Part shown: one piece after another, positions 1-7,771 of the stretch
Layout: every line of letters begins with the position of its first letter
How positions within the stretch are numbered: position 1 is the stretch's first letter
Assembly: GCA_036490335.1 (NCBI GenBank)
Contig: DASXEB010000013.1
Coordinates: forward strand, 1 to 64,000
Reading direction: 5' to 3'
DNA: 64,000 nucleotides
Source: Palsa-1392 sp036490335
GTDB taxonomy: Bacteria; Verrucomicrobiota; Verrucomicrobiia; Chthoniobacterales; UBA10450
Program-made: the position numbers and the translations under genes
The notes under the pieces: model-generated
Told to the model about the DNA's origin: nothing
Databases searched by the model: none
Seen by the model: only the letters and a program-made list of their open reading frames with translations

Positions 1-124
1 TCGAGACCTTCTATAACCGCACCCGCCTCCACTCCAGCCTTGACTACCAAAGCCCGCTTAACTTTGAATCCAAACTGAACTAATTTATCCCTTCCTTACT
101 GTCCGTGATATTGGGGCAAGCCCA
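1..124 (+). mobile_element. Right end of an IS3-family insertion sequence (partial)
   Basis: The window opens inside the last codons of an IS3-type transposase. About 17 bases after its stop, at 100-124, comes a stretch beginning TGTCCGTG and containing TTGGGGCAAG, which resembles the terminal inverted repeat of IS3-group elements. The left end lies outside the window, so target duplication and the exact boundary cannot be tested. The first dispersed 9-mer copy (159-167) sits just outside the element. The boundary is inferred by resemblance only. Confidence 0.5.
3..83 (+). CDS. IS3-family transposase OrfB, C-terminal fragment
   Basis: An open frame from the window edge ends in TAA at 81-83 and reads FYNRTRLHSSLDYQSPLNFE near its end. 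This is the typical C-terminus of the IS3-family DDE (rve) transposase, where YNxxRxHSSLxYxSPxxFE follows the catalytic glutamate helix. The product would catalyse cut-out, paste-in transposition of its element. Only 26 residues are visible, so whether the gene upstream is intact, or part of a frameshifted OrfA-OrfB pair, cannot be judged. Confidence 0.8.
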   Translation, partial: ETFYNRTRLHSSLDYQSPLNFESKLN

Positions 125-226
125 AAGCTAACTATCGACACCAAGAACATGCCTTTACTCGTTAGGCGGGATCACTTCATTTCTCTTTCCTGCTTTCCTG
201 ATTCATATTCTTCTCCGCTGAGGACA

Positions 227-248
227 GCGAACGCTAACAACCGTTCGC
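227..248. other. Small inverted repeat downstream of the ABC permease gene
   Basis: Arms GCGAACG (227-233) and CGTTCGC (242-248) enclose an 8-base loop, 50 bases beyond the stop of the minus-strand ABC permease. No clear T-run follows on the minus strand, so it is only a possible transcript end. The rest of 125-297 shows no gene. Confidence 0.3.
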
Positions 249-297
249 CAGGCAACGGAAAAGGACCCTGATACGACCTCCCGACTGTTTTAAAGTC

Positions 298-1083
298 TCA
301 TCCCTTTTCTTTCTTCGTCGCGAAGAGCGCCAATCCGGCGACGGTAAATAAAATGAAGTATCCTGCGGCCCAGATGTGAAAGTTTTCGGTCGGTATAACC
401 GCCTTGTGGCTGCCGCTCGTTTTCAGATACTCCAGAATCGGATAGGAGTAGGGAATAATAAATCCGAATCTCCACGATAGAGATGCGAGGGCTCCCACCC
501 AGGCCATGAAGCCCACGCCGACAGGGACGAGAAAGTTTCGGAATTGGAGACTAATGAGATATTGGGCGGCGACGATGGGCAGGCAATCGATGTAGAAGAG
601 CAAGTCTTGGATCAGAAACCGCGAGTAAGGAATCGGATCCTGAGGAAAAGGCACGCCGCTAACCACAAGAAATGGAATGAGGGCGGACCCGTAGACGGCG
701 AGATTAAACAGGACGAAGAACTGTGCCATCATGATAAGGATCACGGCCAGCTTGGCAAAGAAGATGGTCGGCAGACTTAGAGGCAAAGCGTGAACTTGCT
801 TCCAGGCATTGTTCTTGAATTCAAGCTGCGCGACGAGGCTGCTCGCGAGGATCGCGCCCATGGGAAGGAAAAAGATCGCCATCGATTCCCACGAGCTTTT
901 CCAAAGCTCATTCCAAAAACCGCTGGTCGAGTAGACCTTCGCCAACTTGTCGTAATTCACCAACCGGGCGACAACCACAATCGCCGGCGTGAAGAGACTT
1001 CCCGCAACGACGAGCCACGAGGCCAGGCTGCCTCTTTTCTTCAGCCACTCACTCTGAAAAGCGCGAAGGAAAGCGTGGCTCAT
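298..1083 (-). CDS. ABC-2 type transporter permease subunit
   Basis: 261 residues with about six hydrophobic segments: roughly 20-42, 68-90, 105-128, 140-165, 170-190 and 230-250. The N-terminus has the form expected for ABC-2 permeases of the lantibiotic-immunity or drug-export type (F..EWLKKRGSLASWLVV), followed by a conserved central stretch with FKNNAWKQVHALP. It should form the membrane channel partnered by the ATPase encoded immediately upstream on the same strand, whose stop overlaps this start by 4 bases. The substrate is unknown. The only dispersed 9-mer copy near here is at 159, so the module may be acquired. Confidence 0.8.
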   Translation of the reverse strand: MSHAFLRAFQSEWLKKRGSLASWLVVAGSLFTPAIVVVARLVNYDKLAKVYSTSGFWNELWKSSWESMAIFFLPMGAILASSLVAQLEFKNNAWKQVHALPLSLPTIFFAKLAVILIMMAQFFVLFNLAVYGSALIPFLVVSGVPFPQDPIPYSRFLIQDLLFYIDCLPIVAAQYLISLQFRNFLVPVGVGFMAWVGALASLSWRFGFIIPYSYPILEYLKTSGSHKAVIPTENFHIWAAGYFILFTVAGLALFATKKEKG

Positions 1084-1996
1084 GATTGTCCGATCAGGTC
1101 CATGAAGATTGTTTCCAAGTCCTCGTTGGCAGGACGGATCTCATAAACTTCGAGGCCCCGCTTAACCAGGGCTTCGTTGACTCGCGCGACTTGTTCTTTC
1201 GACGTTTCCGGCACGACGATTTTCCCATCCGCTTTGCTCGCGCCGCTGATATGCTCGTCAATAACTCCGATCGCCGTTTCGTTATCGCTCGTATGGAAGC
1301 AGACCGATTGAACGTGCCGCTGCTTGCGCCTAAGGTTATCGATAGGACCTTGGAAGAGGATCTGACCTTGGTGAATGATTCCAAGATGGGTCGCGAGCTT
1401 TTCGATCTCAGCGAGGAGATGACTCGAGATGACAATGGTGACACCACTTTCGCGGTTCAACCTTATGAGTAACTCCCGCATTTCGATGATCCCATTAGGG
1501 TCCAGACCATTTGTCGGTTCGTCTAAAATCAAAAGAGACGGACTGTGCAGCAGAGCGACGGCAATACTCAGGCGCTGCTTCATCCCGAGAGAAAATTGGC
1601 CGGCTTTCTTCGTGCCATTGTCGGGCAGCTCGACGAGGCGCAACGCTTCCGCGATCCTGCTTTTCGGGCACTGATAGACTTTCTGCCAAACACCGAGGTT
1701 CTCGCGTGCCGTCAGGTGTTCGTAGAGAGAAGGACTCTCGATGAGCGAGCCGATCTGGCCAAGAATTTCAATCCGGTTCGTCGCGAACGCTTTTCCGAAA
1801 ATCGTTATCGTTCCCTGCTGCGTCTGAAGCAGGCCGAGGACGAGGCGCAGCGTGGTTGTCTTGCCCGCGCCATTAGGCCCGAGAAATCCATAGATGCTTC
1901 CCTGTGGCACTTGGAGATTGATCCCTGCAGGATAACGGCATCCGCCGAATACCGATGACAAAGGTTGGTGGTCTCGAGGCAAAAAGTCGACGTCAT
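1080..1996 (-). CDS. ABC transporter ATP-binding protein, frameshift near the 5' end
   Basis: The ATPase of an export-type ABC transporter. Motifs seen are Walker A GPNGAGKTT, signature SLGMKQR, Walker B LLILDEP, and the H-loop in SSHLL. A C-terminal extension of about 70 residues is typical of drug or lantibiotic exporters. The expected N-terminal strand (MTSTFCLETTNLCHRYSADA) lies in a different frame from INLQVPQGSIYGFLG. One missing base in the G run at 1923-1925 (CCC on the plus strand) would join them. An uninterrupted alternative starting at 1982 gives a non-family N-terminus (MPRDHQPLS). The cause is either a sequencing or assembly slip or a real lesion. It overlaps the downstream permease by 4 bases. 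Confidence 0.8.
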
Positions 1997-2019
1997 TAAT
2001 AACAAGGAGCTGCTTGCAT

Positions 2020-2074
2020 AGTTTTAACTTTTAGTTAAATTATACAAGCTCTAATTTAACTACGCGTTAAAACT
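2020..2074. promoter_or_regulatory. Double dyad operator-like palindrome in a divergent promoter region
   Basis: Four AT-rich half-sites are arranged with perfect symmetry about position 2047: AGTTTTAAC (2020-2028), AGTTAAAT (2033-2040), ATTTAACT (2054-2061) and GTTAAAACT (2066-2074), with 4-base gaps between the arms on each side. It lies between the ABC ATPase gene (minus) and the DUF2975 gene (plus), and its AT content contrasts sharply with the flanks. The XRE regulator encoded at 2591 is the obvious candidate binder, giving autoregulation and control of the exporter. That assignment is inference. Confidence 0.65.
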
Positions 2075-2084
2075 TGCGTTTCTC

Positions 2085-2591
2085 ATGACCCAAACGATAA
2101 CCTCGGCAATGATCAGGCAGCGCAGCCGGAAGCTGCGCCGTATCGTGACCTGCCTTTTCGTCTCGCTCGTCGTGTTACTCATCCTCGAGCGCTTCGGCGC
2201 GGTTGGGTTTCAGTTATTCGAACAAGGATTCAACGGCGACAGACCACGCCGGCTGGCCCTGGCGTGCATCACCGCTTTTCCAGAAATTCTCTACCTGCTA
2301 GCTCTTTGGTGGATCCGTCAGGCGTTGGCCGCCTTCGCCAACGGAGAGCTTTTCACTCCGGCAGTTGCCCAAATGCTCGATCGTGTTGGGTTGATGCTGG
2401 CGACAGGCGCGGTCATCACTGTCTTCCTCCTTCCTAGCGCTGCGGCCGCGCTCGGCTTCAGCCCGGGATATATCGTCGCCTATGATGTCTCCAGCATGGT
2501 GCTCGGAGCAATTGGACTATCGCTTAAGATCATCGCTTATATTTTGCAGCGGGCGTGCGAGGCACAGGCCGAACTGGACGAAATATTCTAA
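2085..2591 (+). CDS. DUF2975 family membrane protein
   Basis: 168 residues with four predicted membrane segments (about 20-42, 62-82, 105-128 and 138-158). Composition and length match DUF2975 proteins such as Bacillus YoaS, which are normally encoded directly upstream of a small Cro/CI-type regulator, as here. The function is not known; a membrane partner or sensor for the regulator is a reasonable guess. The stop overlaps the next start as TAATG, implying translational coupling. No strong Shine-Dalgarno sequence is seen, and the start is 10 bases downstream of the palindromic operator. Confidence 0.75.
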   Translation: MTQTITSAMIRQRSRKLRRIVTCLFVSLVVLLILERFGAVGFQLFEQGFNGDRPRRLALACITAFPEILYLLALWWIRQALAAFANGELFTPAVAQMLDRVGLMLATGAVITVFLLPSAAAALGFSPGYIVAYDVSSMVLGAIGLSLKIIAYILQRACEAQAELDEIF

Positions 2592-2827
2592 TGCCGATCC
2601 GAATCACTCTCGACGATGTCCTCGCCGAGAAAAATCTGACCGCCAAAGAGGTCGCTGCTGTCATCGGGGTCAGCGAAACCCACCTATCTCTTTTTCGCAC
2701 CGGCAAGGTTCGCGGCATCCGCTTTTCCACCCTCTCCAAGTTATGCGCCGCGCTGGATTGCCAGCCTGGGGAGTTAATGGGCTATGAGTTTGCGGCCGCG
2801 GATTGGTCGCCCGGCGAGCGCGATTGA
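2591..2827 (+). CDS. Small XRE-family (YozG-like) transcriptional regulator
   Basis: 78 residues, essentially one helix-turn-helix: MPIRITLDDVLAEKNLTAKE, then the recognition region VSETHLSLFRTGKVRGIRFS, ending LCAALDCQPGELMGY. This is the compact Cro/CI type that pairs with DUF2975 proteins. The start chosen is the ATG overlapping the DUF2975 stop; an upstream alternative (2555) would overlap the previous gene needlessly. It probably binds the double palindrome at 2020-2074 and regulates its own operon and perhaps the divergent ABC exporter (inference). Confidence 0.85.
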   Translation: MPIRITLDDVLAEKNLTAKEVAAVIGVSETHLSLFRTGKVRGIRFSTLSKLCAALDCQPGELMGYEFAAADWSPGERD

Positions 2828-3024
2828 AAACTCGTCAGGCAAAATTGCTTTCTCTCTATTTCCTCGGTTCCTGGCTTTTTAATTCTAAATCCTCCGAAAC
2901 GCGGTGACGGCCGAGAGCGGGACGGAAGAGAGAATCCAGAAGGAAATCAGAGCCCAATCGAGGTTTGTTCTTTGCCGGAATGATCTTGACTTGCGCGCGC
3001 CGTCCAAAGAATAATCGGAATCGG

Positions 3025-3726
3025 ATGAAAATTCCTGTCCGCACGCGCGGTTTCGCTTTGTCGCGTTCTCGCTGGAGCGCTTATCTGGCGGCGGCGGCCG
3101 CAAGCGCCATTCATACGGCTGCGCCTGCTGAGGCGGAGATTCATTACTCCGGTATCGTCGAGAGCAAGTTCGATTCGGGAAAGGGACCCATTACCCGGTC
3201 GTTTCCCTTGAGCGGCGGGGTTTCAATTCTCGGGTTCCACTTCGGCAGTCAGGATCATGTCTACGGCGATGCTTCATTCGGGATCAAGGGAGCCGCGGTT
3301 TCCAATCAACTGGTCGGGAACGGCAACATTTTCCCACTGCCGCGCGGAACGGTGGTGAGCCAAAGGCGTTTCTTCAGCCCGGCAGATAATCTCGCGCTCC
3401 TGCAATCGTATCTGGGCTCGGGAGACTTTCACGCGCACGGTATCTATTACATTGGTTTTCGCTTCAATAAGGGCGCGGGCGAGCAGGTGGGCTGGGCGCG
3501 CATCCGGTGGGGAGACATTCCGCGCTGCAATTTTATTCTGATCGATTACGCCTGGGGAGATGTGGGCGACAAGATCGAGACCGGCCAGAAAAGCAGCGAC
3601 GGAAATGATCGCGTCTCCGACCAGGTGGATTCGCAAGGTTCCCTTGGTTTGCTCGCTCTGGGCGCAGTCGGGGTGGCAGCGTGGCGCGCTCAACGACAGC
3701 AGGAGAAGATGCCGGGCGACTTCTAG
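3025..3726 (+). CDS. Exported protein with PEP-CTERM-like sorting tail (IHYSG family)
   Basis: 233 residues. The N-terminal signal ends around AEAEIHYSG, the central domain is beta-rich and carries GWARIRWGDI and IDYAWGDVGDKIETGQ, and the C-terminus has the three-part tail: polar linker, SLGLLALGAVG hydrophobic segment, then WRAQRQQ. The layout resembles PEP-CTERM/exosortase substrates, though the motif is not PEP. Four paralogs stand in tandem at 54.9-57.9 kb. The start at 3025 (MKIPVRTRG) puts the basic region directly before the signal helix; an in-frame ATG at 2965 would add 20 non-signal residues. It is likely surface-located or secreted; the function is unknown. Confidence 0.7.
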   Translation: MKIPVRTRGFALSRSRWSAYLAAAAASAIHTAAPAEAEIHYSGIVESKFDSGKGPITRSFPLSGGVSILGFHFGSQDHVYGDASFGIKGAAVSNQLVGNGNIFPLPRGTVVSQRRFFSPADNLALLQSYLGSGDFHAHGIYYIGFRFNKGAGEQVGWARIRWGDIPRCNFILIDYAWGDVGDKIETGQKSSDGNDRVSDQVDSQGSLGLLALGAVGVAAWRAQRQQEKMPGDF

Positions 3727-3845
3727 CAGTTTCCCCAAACGGCGGCGATAGGGGTTAGAACTCACTATCGACATTTGCAGAGAGCAGTGGCTCAAATTCT
3801 ACACGCACGGTCGCCGTAACTTCGAGAAGAAGCTCAGCGTCGCGT

Positions 3846-4142
3846 TTAGGCATCAATCAATTCGGGCTCGATGCATTTCCAGAGGGAAGGTTTGATCGCG
3901 CGCCTCGAAACCAGCTCGACCCGCCTGCCGAGCAGTTGCTCAAGCCGCTCCGTCAGGGTGACGAAGCCGAGACCGAGGGAGGGTTCTACTTCTACCAAAA
4001 TATCGATGTCGCTGGCGGCCGAGACCTGTGCGGCCCCGGCATAGGATCCAAAGAGGGCGAGGCATCTGACCGGAAATTCCGCTTGTAACCGAGGTTTCGC
4101 TTCCCGCAATCGGCCGAGAATTTCTTCGCGATTGGCGACCAT
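3846..4142 (-). CDS. MNT-type nucleotidyltransferase domain protein
   Basis: 98 residues starting MVANREEILG. The nucleotidyltransferase signature is clear: FGSYAGAAQVSAASDIDILV, i.e. GS followed by a DxD pair, then RVELVSRRAIKPS. Single-domain proteins of this kind are usually antitoxins (MntA) that AMPylate a HEPT-domain toxin encoded next door. No HEPT gene is visible on either side: only 119 bases separate this stop from the plus-strand gene before it. It is therefore an orphan, or its partner was lost. The longer upstream frame (to 4400) overlaps the M28 peptidase gene and was rejected. Confidence 0.8.
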   Translation of the reverse strand: MVANREEILGRLREAKPRLQAEFPVRCLALFGSYAGAAQVSAASDIDILVEVEPSLGLGFVTLTERLEQLLGRRVELVSRRAIKPSLWKCIEPELIDA

Positions 4143-4266
4143 CGGGCTGCATCCTAACGCGGTCGCGCTGGTAGGCGCAAGCTGGCAAAGCCGGAAGCTT
4201 CGGCCTCGCTCTACCGCTAAATAAGATTTCCCCGGCTGCGTGATCGGGCTAAAAGTCTGCCTGCTC

Positions 4267-7224
4267 ATGAGCACGAAAAATCGATTTGTCTTCGCCCTGT
4301 TTTTTGTCGCAATGGCCGCGCCTCTCCGCGCCGCGGAGGATGACGCGGCGCGCGAAGCCCGCTTCATCACCAACGCGCGCCAGCTCATTTTCGAAGGCAA
4401 GCGGAGCGGCGAAGGCTACTTCTCGCCCGACGGCAAAAAAATCATTTTCCAGAGCGAACGCGAGCCGGGCGATCCGTTTTATCAAATCTACATTCTTGAT
4501 CTGGAAACCGGGGACACTCATCGCGTCTCGCCCGGTTTCGGCAAAACGACCTGCAGCTTTTTCCAACCCGGAACCGACCGCGTCCTTTTCGCTTCAACTC
4601 ATGGCGATCCCGACGCGCGCGCAAAACAAAAAGCCGAGATCGATTTTCGCGCGAGCGGGAAACAGCGCCGTTACTCGTGGGATTACGATCCGAATTTCGA
4701 CATCTATTCCGCGAAGCAGGACGGCACCGATCTCGTCAATCTCAGCCACTCGTTAGGCTACGACGCCGAGGGCGACTATTCGCCGGACGGAAAACAAATT
4801 GTCTTCTGCTCGCTCCGCGGCGCCTATCCGCTCGAGCATCTGTCGCCTGAATTGCGCAAGCGTTACGAGCAGGATCCTTCCTATTTCGGCGACATCTACA
4901 TCATGAACGCCGACGGCTCGAGCGTCCGCCGCCTCACGACTGCGCCGGGCTATGACGGCGGCCCGTTTTTCTCGCCCGACGGCCGGCGCATCATCTGGCG
5001 ACATTTCCAGGAGAACGGAGTCATCGCCGACGTCTGGACGATGAAGCTCGACGGCTCCGATAAACATCAGGTGACCGATTTTCACTCGATGTCGTGGGCG
5101 CCGTTTTATTATCCAAGCGGCAAATACGTCATCTTCACTTCGAACAAACTCGGCTTCGAAAATTTCGAGCTCTTCATCGTTGATGCCGCGGGCGAGCACG
5201 AACCGGTGCGAGTCACTTTCACGCCCGGCTTCGACGGTCTGCCGGTCTTTTCGCCCGACGGGAAAAAACTTTGCTGGACGAGCGGCCGCACGGGCGACGG
5301 CAAGTCGCAGCTTTTTCTCGCGGATTGGAACGACGCCGCCGCGCAAGCCGCGATCGCCGCTTCGCCCCGGCGGTTGTCAGGCAGCCTAACGACTAACGAA
5401 TCCGCCGCCGCCTCGTCGCCAGTCGAAAAAATTGCCGACCAGGGTACCAACAATTTTTCCGCCGATATTTCCGCGGCCGATTTGCAGCGCGAGATCAGTT
5501 GGATGGCCGACCCCGCGCGGGAAGGCCGGCTCACCGGCAGCGCCGGCGCGCAGGCCACCGCGATCTGGCTCTCGGATTATTTCCGAAAGATCGGTCTCCA
5601 CTCCTTCGACGGAAGTTTCAAACGATCGTTTGAATTCAACGCCGGCGAAAAAGTGCTGCCGGAAAAAACGAAGTTCGAGATCACCGGCGATCACGCGGTT
5701 TCGGGCAAGCTCGATCAGGATTTCCGTCCGCTTCCTTTCAGCGAAAACGGCGACGCAAACGGCGACGTGATCTTTGCCGGCTACGGACTCGTCGTCGCGG
5801 GCGAGGGGAACAATCCGGCTTACGATTCCTACGCCGGGCTCGACGTGAAAGGCAAAATCGTTCTCGTGCTGCGTTACGTTCCGGAGAATGTCGAAGGCCC
5901 GCGCCGCGTGCAGCTCAATCGCTACGCCGCGCCGCGCTACAAGGCGCTCCTCGCGCGGGAACGCGGCGCGAAGGCGCTCCTCATCGTCACCGGTCCGAAC
6001 TCGCCCGGCGCGGGCGAGCTCATTCCCCTAACGAATGATTTCACGAACGCGGGCAGCGGCATTCTCGCGGCCTCGATCGACGACAAAATGGCGAACGCGC
6101 TCCTCTCGCCCGCGGGAAAAAATTTGAAGGATGTGCAGAGCGCGCTCGATACCGAGAATCCGCACGCCGAAGGCGGCTTCGCGCTGCCGAAAGTGAAAGT
6201 GCAACTCGCCTGCGCGATCGATCACTTGCGCAAGAGCGACGACAACGTCGTCGGTTATCTGCCGCCGGCGCAGGATTCGCCTAACAATGAATACATCGTC
6301 GTCGGCGCGCATTACGATCACCTCGGCCACGGCGGGAGCAATTCGCTCGATCGCGCCGGTGAAGATGGAAAAATTCATCCGGGCGCGGATGACAACGCGT
6401 CCGGCGTCGCCTGGGTGATGGAGCTGGCCGGCTCGCTCGCGCAGGAGCGCGCAAAAGCGCCTAACGAATTCAAACGCGGCGTGATTTTCTGCGCGTGGTC
6501 GGGCGAAGAGATCGGCCTCATCGGCTCGGCGGCCTTTGCCGAACATCCGCCGGTGCCGCTGAAACAGGTCGATGCCTACGTCAATGCCGACATGGTCGGC
6601 CGCATGCGCGAGAACAAGCTGACTCTGCAAGGCGTCGGCTCATCGCACGCGTGGCGGCGCGAAGTCGAGAAGCGAAATGTCGCCGCCGGCTTCAATCTCG
6701 CGCTGCAGGACGATCCCTATTTGCCGACGGATGTGACGAGCTTTTACACCAAAAATGTGCCGGTGATTAATTTCTTCACCGGCGGCCACGAAGATTATCA
6801 TCGGCCGACCGACACGGCGGACAAAATTGATTACGCCGACCTCGCGCGCATCACGAAATTCGCGCGCGGAATGATTCTCGATCTCGCCGAAAACAGCGCG
6901 CGTCCGGATTTCGAAAAGGTCGCGCAGACTTCGGTCGGCGGCGCGACACGCGAAATGTTGCGCACCTATCTGGGAACGATTCCCGATTACACGACCGAGG
7001 TGAAAGGAGTCAAACTGAGCGGCGTGCGCGGTGGCAGTCCGGCGGAAAAAGCGGGACTGAAAGGCGGCGACGTGATCGTGGAATTCGCCGGGCAGAAAAT
7101 CAGTAACATTTACGACTACACTTATGCGCTCGACGGCGCGAAGGTCGGCAAGCCGACGGCGGTCGTGGTCGAACGCGATGGCCAGCGCCTGACAATCACG
7201 GTCACGCCGGAGGCGCGGAAGTGA
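4267..7224 (+). CDS. Exported PD40 beta-propeller / M28 zinc aminopeptidase / PDZ fusion protein
   Basis: 985 residues. A signal peptide (MSTKNRFVFALFFVAMAAPLRA) is followed by TolB-like PD40 repeats over about residues 40-370 (recurring YFSPDGKKIIF, YSPDGKQIVF, FSPDGRRIIW, FSPDGKKLCW). An M28 domain follows, with HYDHLG near 681, GADDNASG near 706, catalytic GEEIGLIGS near 746, NADMVGR near 772 and HEDYHRPTD near 840, so all five zinc ligands and the base are present. A C-terminal PDZ domain (GGSPAEKAGLKGGDVIVEF) closes it. Probably a periplasmic or outer-surface aminopeptidase; the propeller may gate or recognise peptide. The GTG of the next gene overlaps this stop. An upstream ATG at 4240 is possible but precedes a poorer signal. 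Confidence 0.88.
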   Translation: MSTKNRFVFALFFVAMAAPLRAAEDDAAREARFITNARQLIFEGKRSGEGYFSPDGKKIIFQSEREPGDPFYQIYILDLETGDTHRVSPGFGKTTCSFFQPGTDRVLFASTHGDPDARAKQKAEIDFRASGKQRRYSWDYDPNFDIYSAKQDGTDLVNLSHSLGYDAEGDYSPDGKQIVFCSLRGAYPLEHLSPELRKRYEQDPSYFGDIYIMNADGSSVRRLTTAPGYDGGPFFSPDGRRIIWRHFQENGVIADVWTMKLDGSDKHQVTDFHSMSWAPFYYPSGKYVIFTSNKLGFENFELFIVDAAGEHEPVRVTFTPGFDGLPVFSPDGKKLCWTSGRTGDGKSQLFLADWNDAAAQAAIAASPRRLSGSLTTNESAAASSPVEKIADQGTNNFSADISAADLQREISWMADPAREGRLTGSAGAQATAIWLSDYFRKIGLHSFDGSFKRSFEFNAGEKVLPEKTKFEITGDHAVSGKLDQDFRPLPFSENGDANGDVIFAGYGLVVAGEGNNPAYDSYAGLDVKGKIVLVLRYVPENVEGPRRVQLNRYAAPRYKALLARERGAKALLIVTGPNSPGAGELIPLTNDFTNAGSGILAASIDDKMANALLSPAGKNLKDVQSALDTENPHAEGGFALPKVKVQLACAIDHLRKSDDNVVGYLPPAQDSPNNEYIVVGAHYDHLGHGGSNSLDRAGEDGKIHPGADDNASGVAWVMELAGSLAQERAKAPNEFKRGVIFCAWSGEEIGLIGSAAFAEHPPVPLKQVDAYVNADMVGRMRENKLTLQGVGSSHAWRREVEKRNVAAGFNLALQDDPYLPTDVTSFYTKNVPVINFFTGGHEDYHRPTDTADKIDYADLARITKFARGMILDLAENSARPDFEKVAQTSVGGATREMLRTYLGTIPDYTTEVKGVKLSGVRGGSPAEKAGLKGGDVIVEFAGQKISNIYDYTYALDGAKVGKPTAVVVERDGQRLTITVTPEARK

Positions 7225-7715
7225 GCGAATCGTTTTCCATTCGACCCGCTCAGAAATCTGACGTTCCGGCGATTCTGCAACTGATTCGCGATCTCGCGGA
7301 ATACGAACGCGCGCCTAACGAGGCGGTCGCGACCGCGGAGAATTTGGAGGAAGCGCTCTTCGGCGAACGCCCGGCGGCGGAAGTTTTGCTCGGCGAAGAA
7401 AACGGCGAGCCGGTTTGCTTCGCGCTTTTCTTTTACAATTTTTCCACCTGGCTCGGCCGGCGCGGACTTTATCTCGAGGATCTTTTCGTTAGGCCGGACG
7501 TGCGCGGCAAAGGTTACGGCCGCGCGCTTCTCGTTAGGCTGGCGCAGATCGCGCGCGAGCAGGGCTGCGGCCGGATGGAATGGGCGGTGCTCGATTGGAA
7601 CGAGCCGGCGATTCAATTTTATCGCAAGCTGGGCGCGCGGCCTAACGAGGAGTGGACCATCTTTCGCCTGACGCGCGACGGGATCGCGTCGCTCGCGGAA
7701 GCGCCAGTGGCTTGA
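7221..7715 (+). CDS. GNAT family N-acetyltransferase
   Basis: 164 residues, GTG start overlapping the previous stop (GTGA). The acetyl-CoA site is seen in LFVRPDVRGKGYGRALL, and the C-terminal core in WAVLDWNEPAIQFYRKLGA. The fold and the YLEDLFVRP stretch resemble the spermidine/spermine (SSAT-like) and thialysine acetyltransferase branch, which acetylates small amines, but the substrate cannot be fixed from sequence. Four dispersed 9-mer copies lie in this short gene (7313, 7486, 7531, 7640), producing PNE and VRP/VRL peptides. It is probably co-translated with the peptidase. Confidence 0.85.
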   Translation: MSESFSIRPAQKSDVPAILQLIRDLAEYERAPNEAVATAENLEEALFGERPAAEVLLGEENGEPVCFALFFYNFSTWLGRRGLYLEDLFVRPDVRGKGYGRALLVRLAQIAREQGCGRMEWAVLDWNEPAIQFYRKLGARPNEEWTIFRLTRDGIASLAEAPVA

Positions 7716-7771
7716 AAGAATTCGCGAGCGCCCCCACCCCGAGAGCGCCCGCGTTCTTCCTGCCTGCGAAA

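Noticed and set aside
3760..3845. Possible gene remnant reading LTIDICREQWLKFYTHGRRN
   Set aside because: Too short, no start, and no family recognised; could be chance in the gap between two genes.
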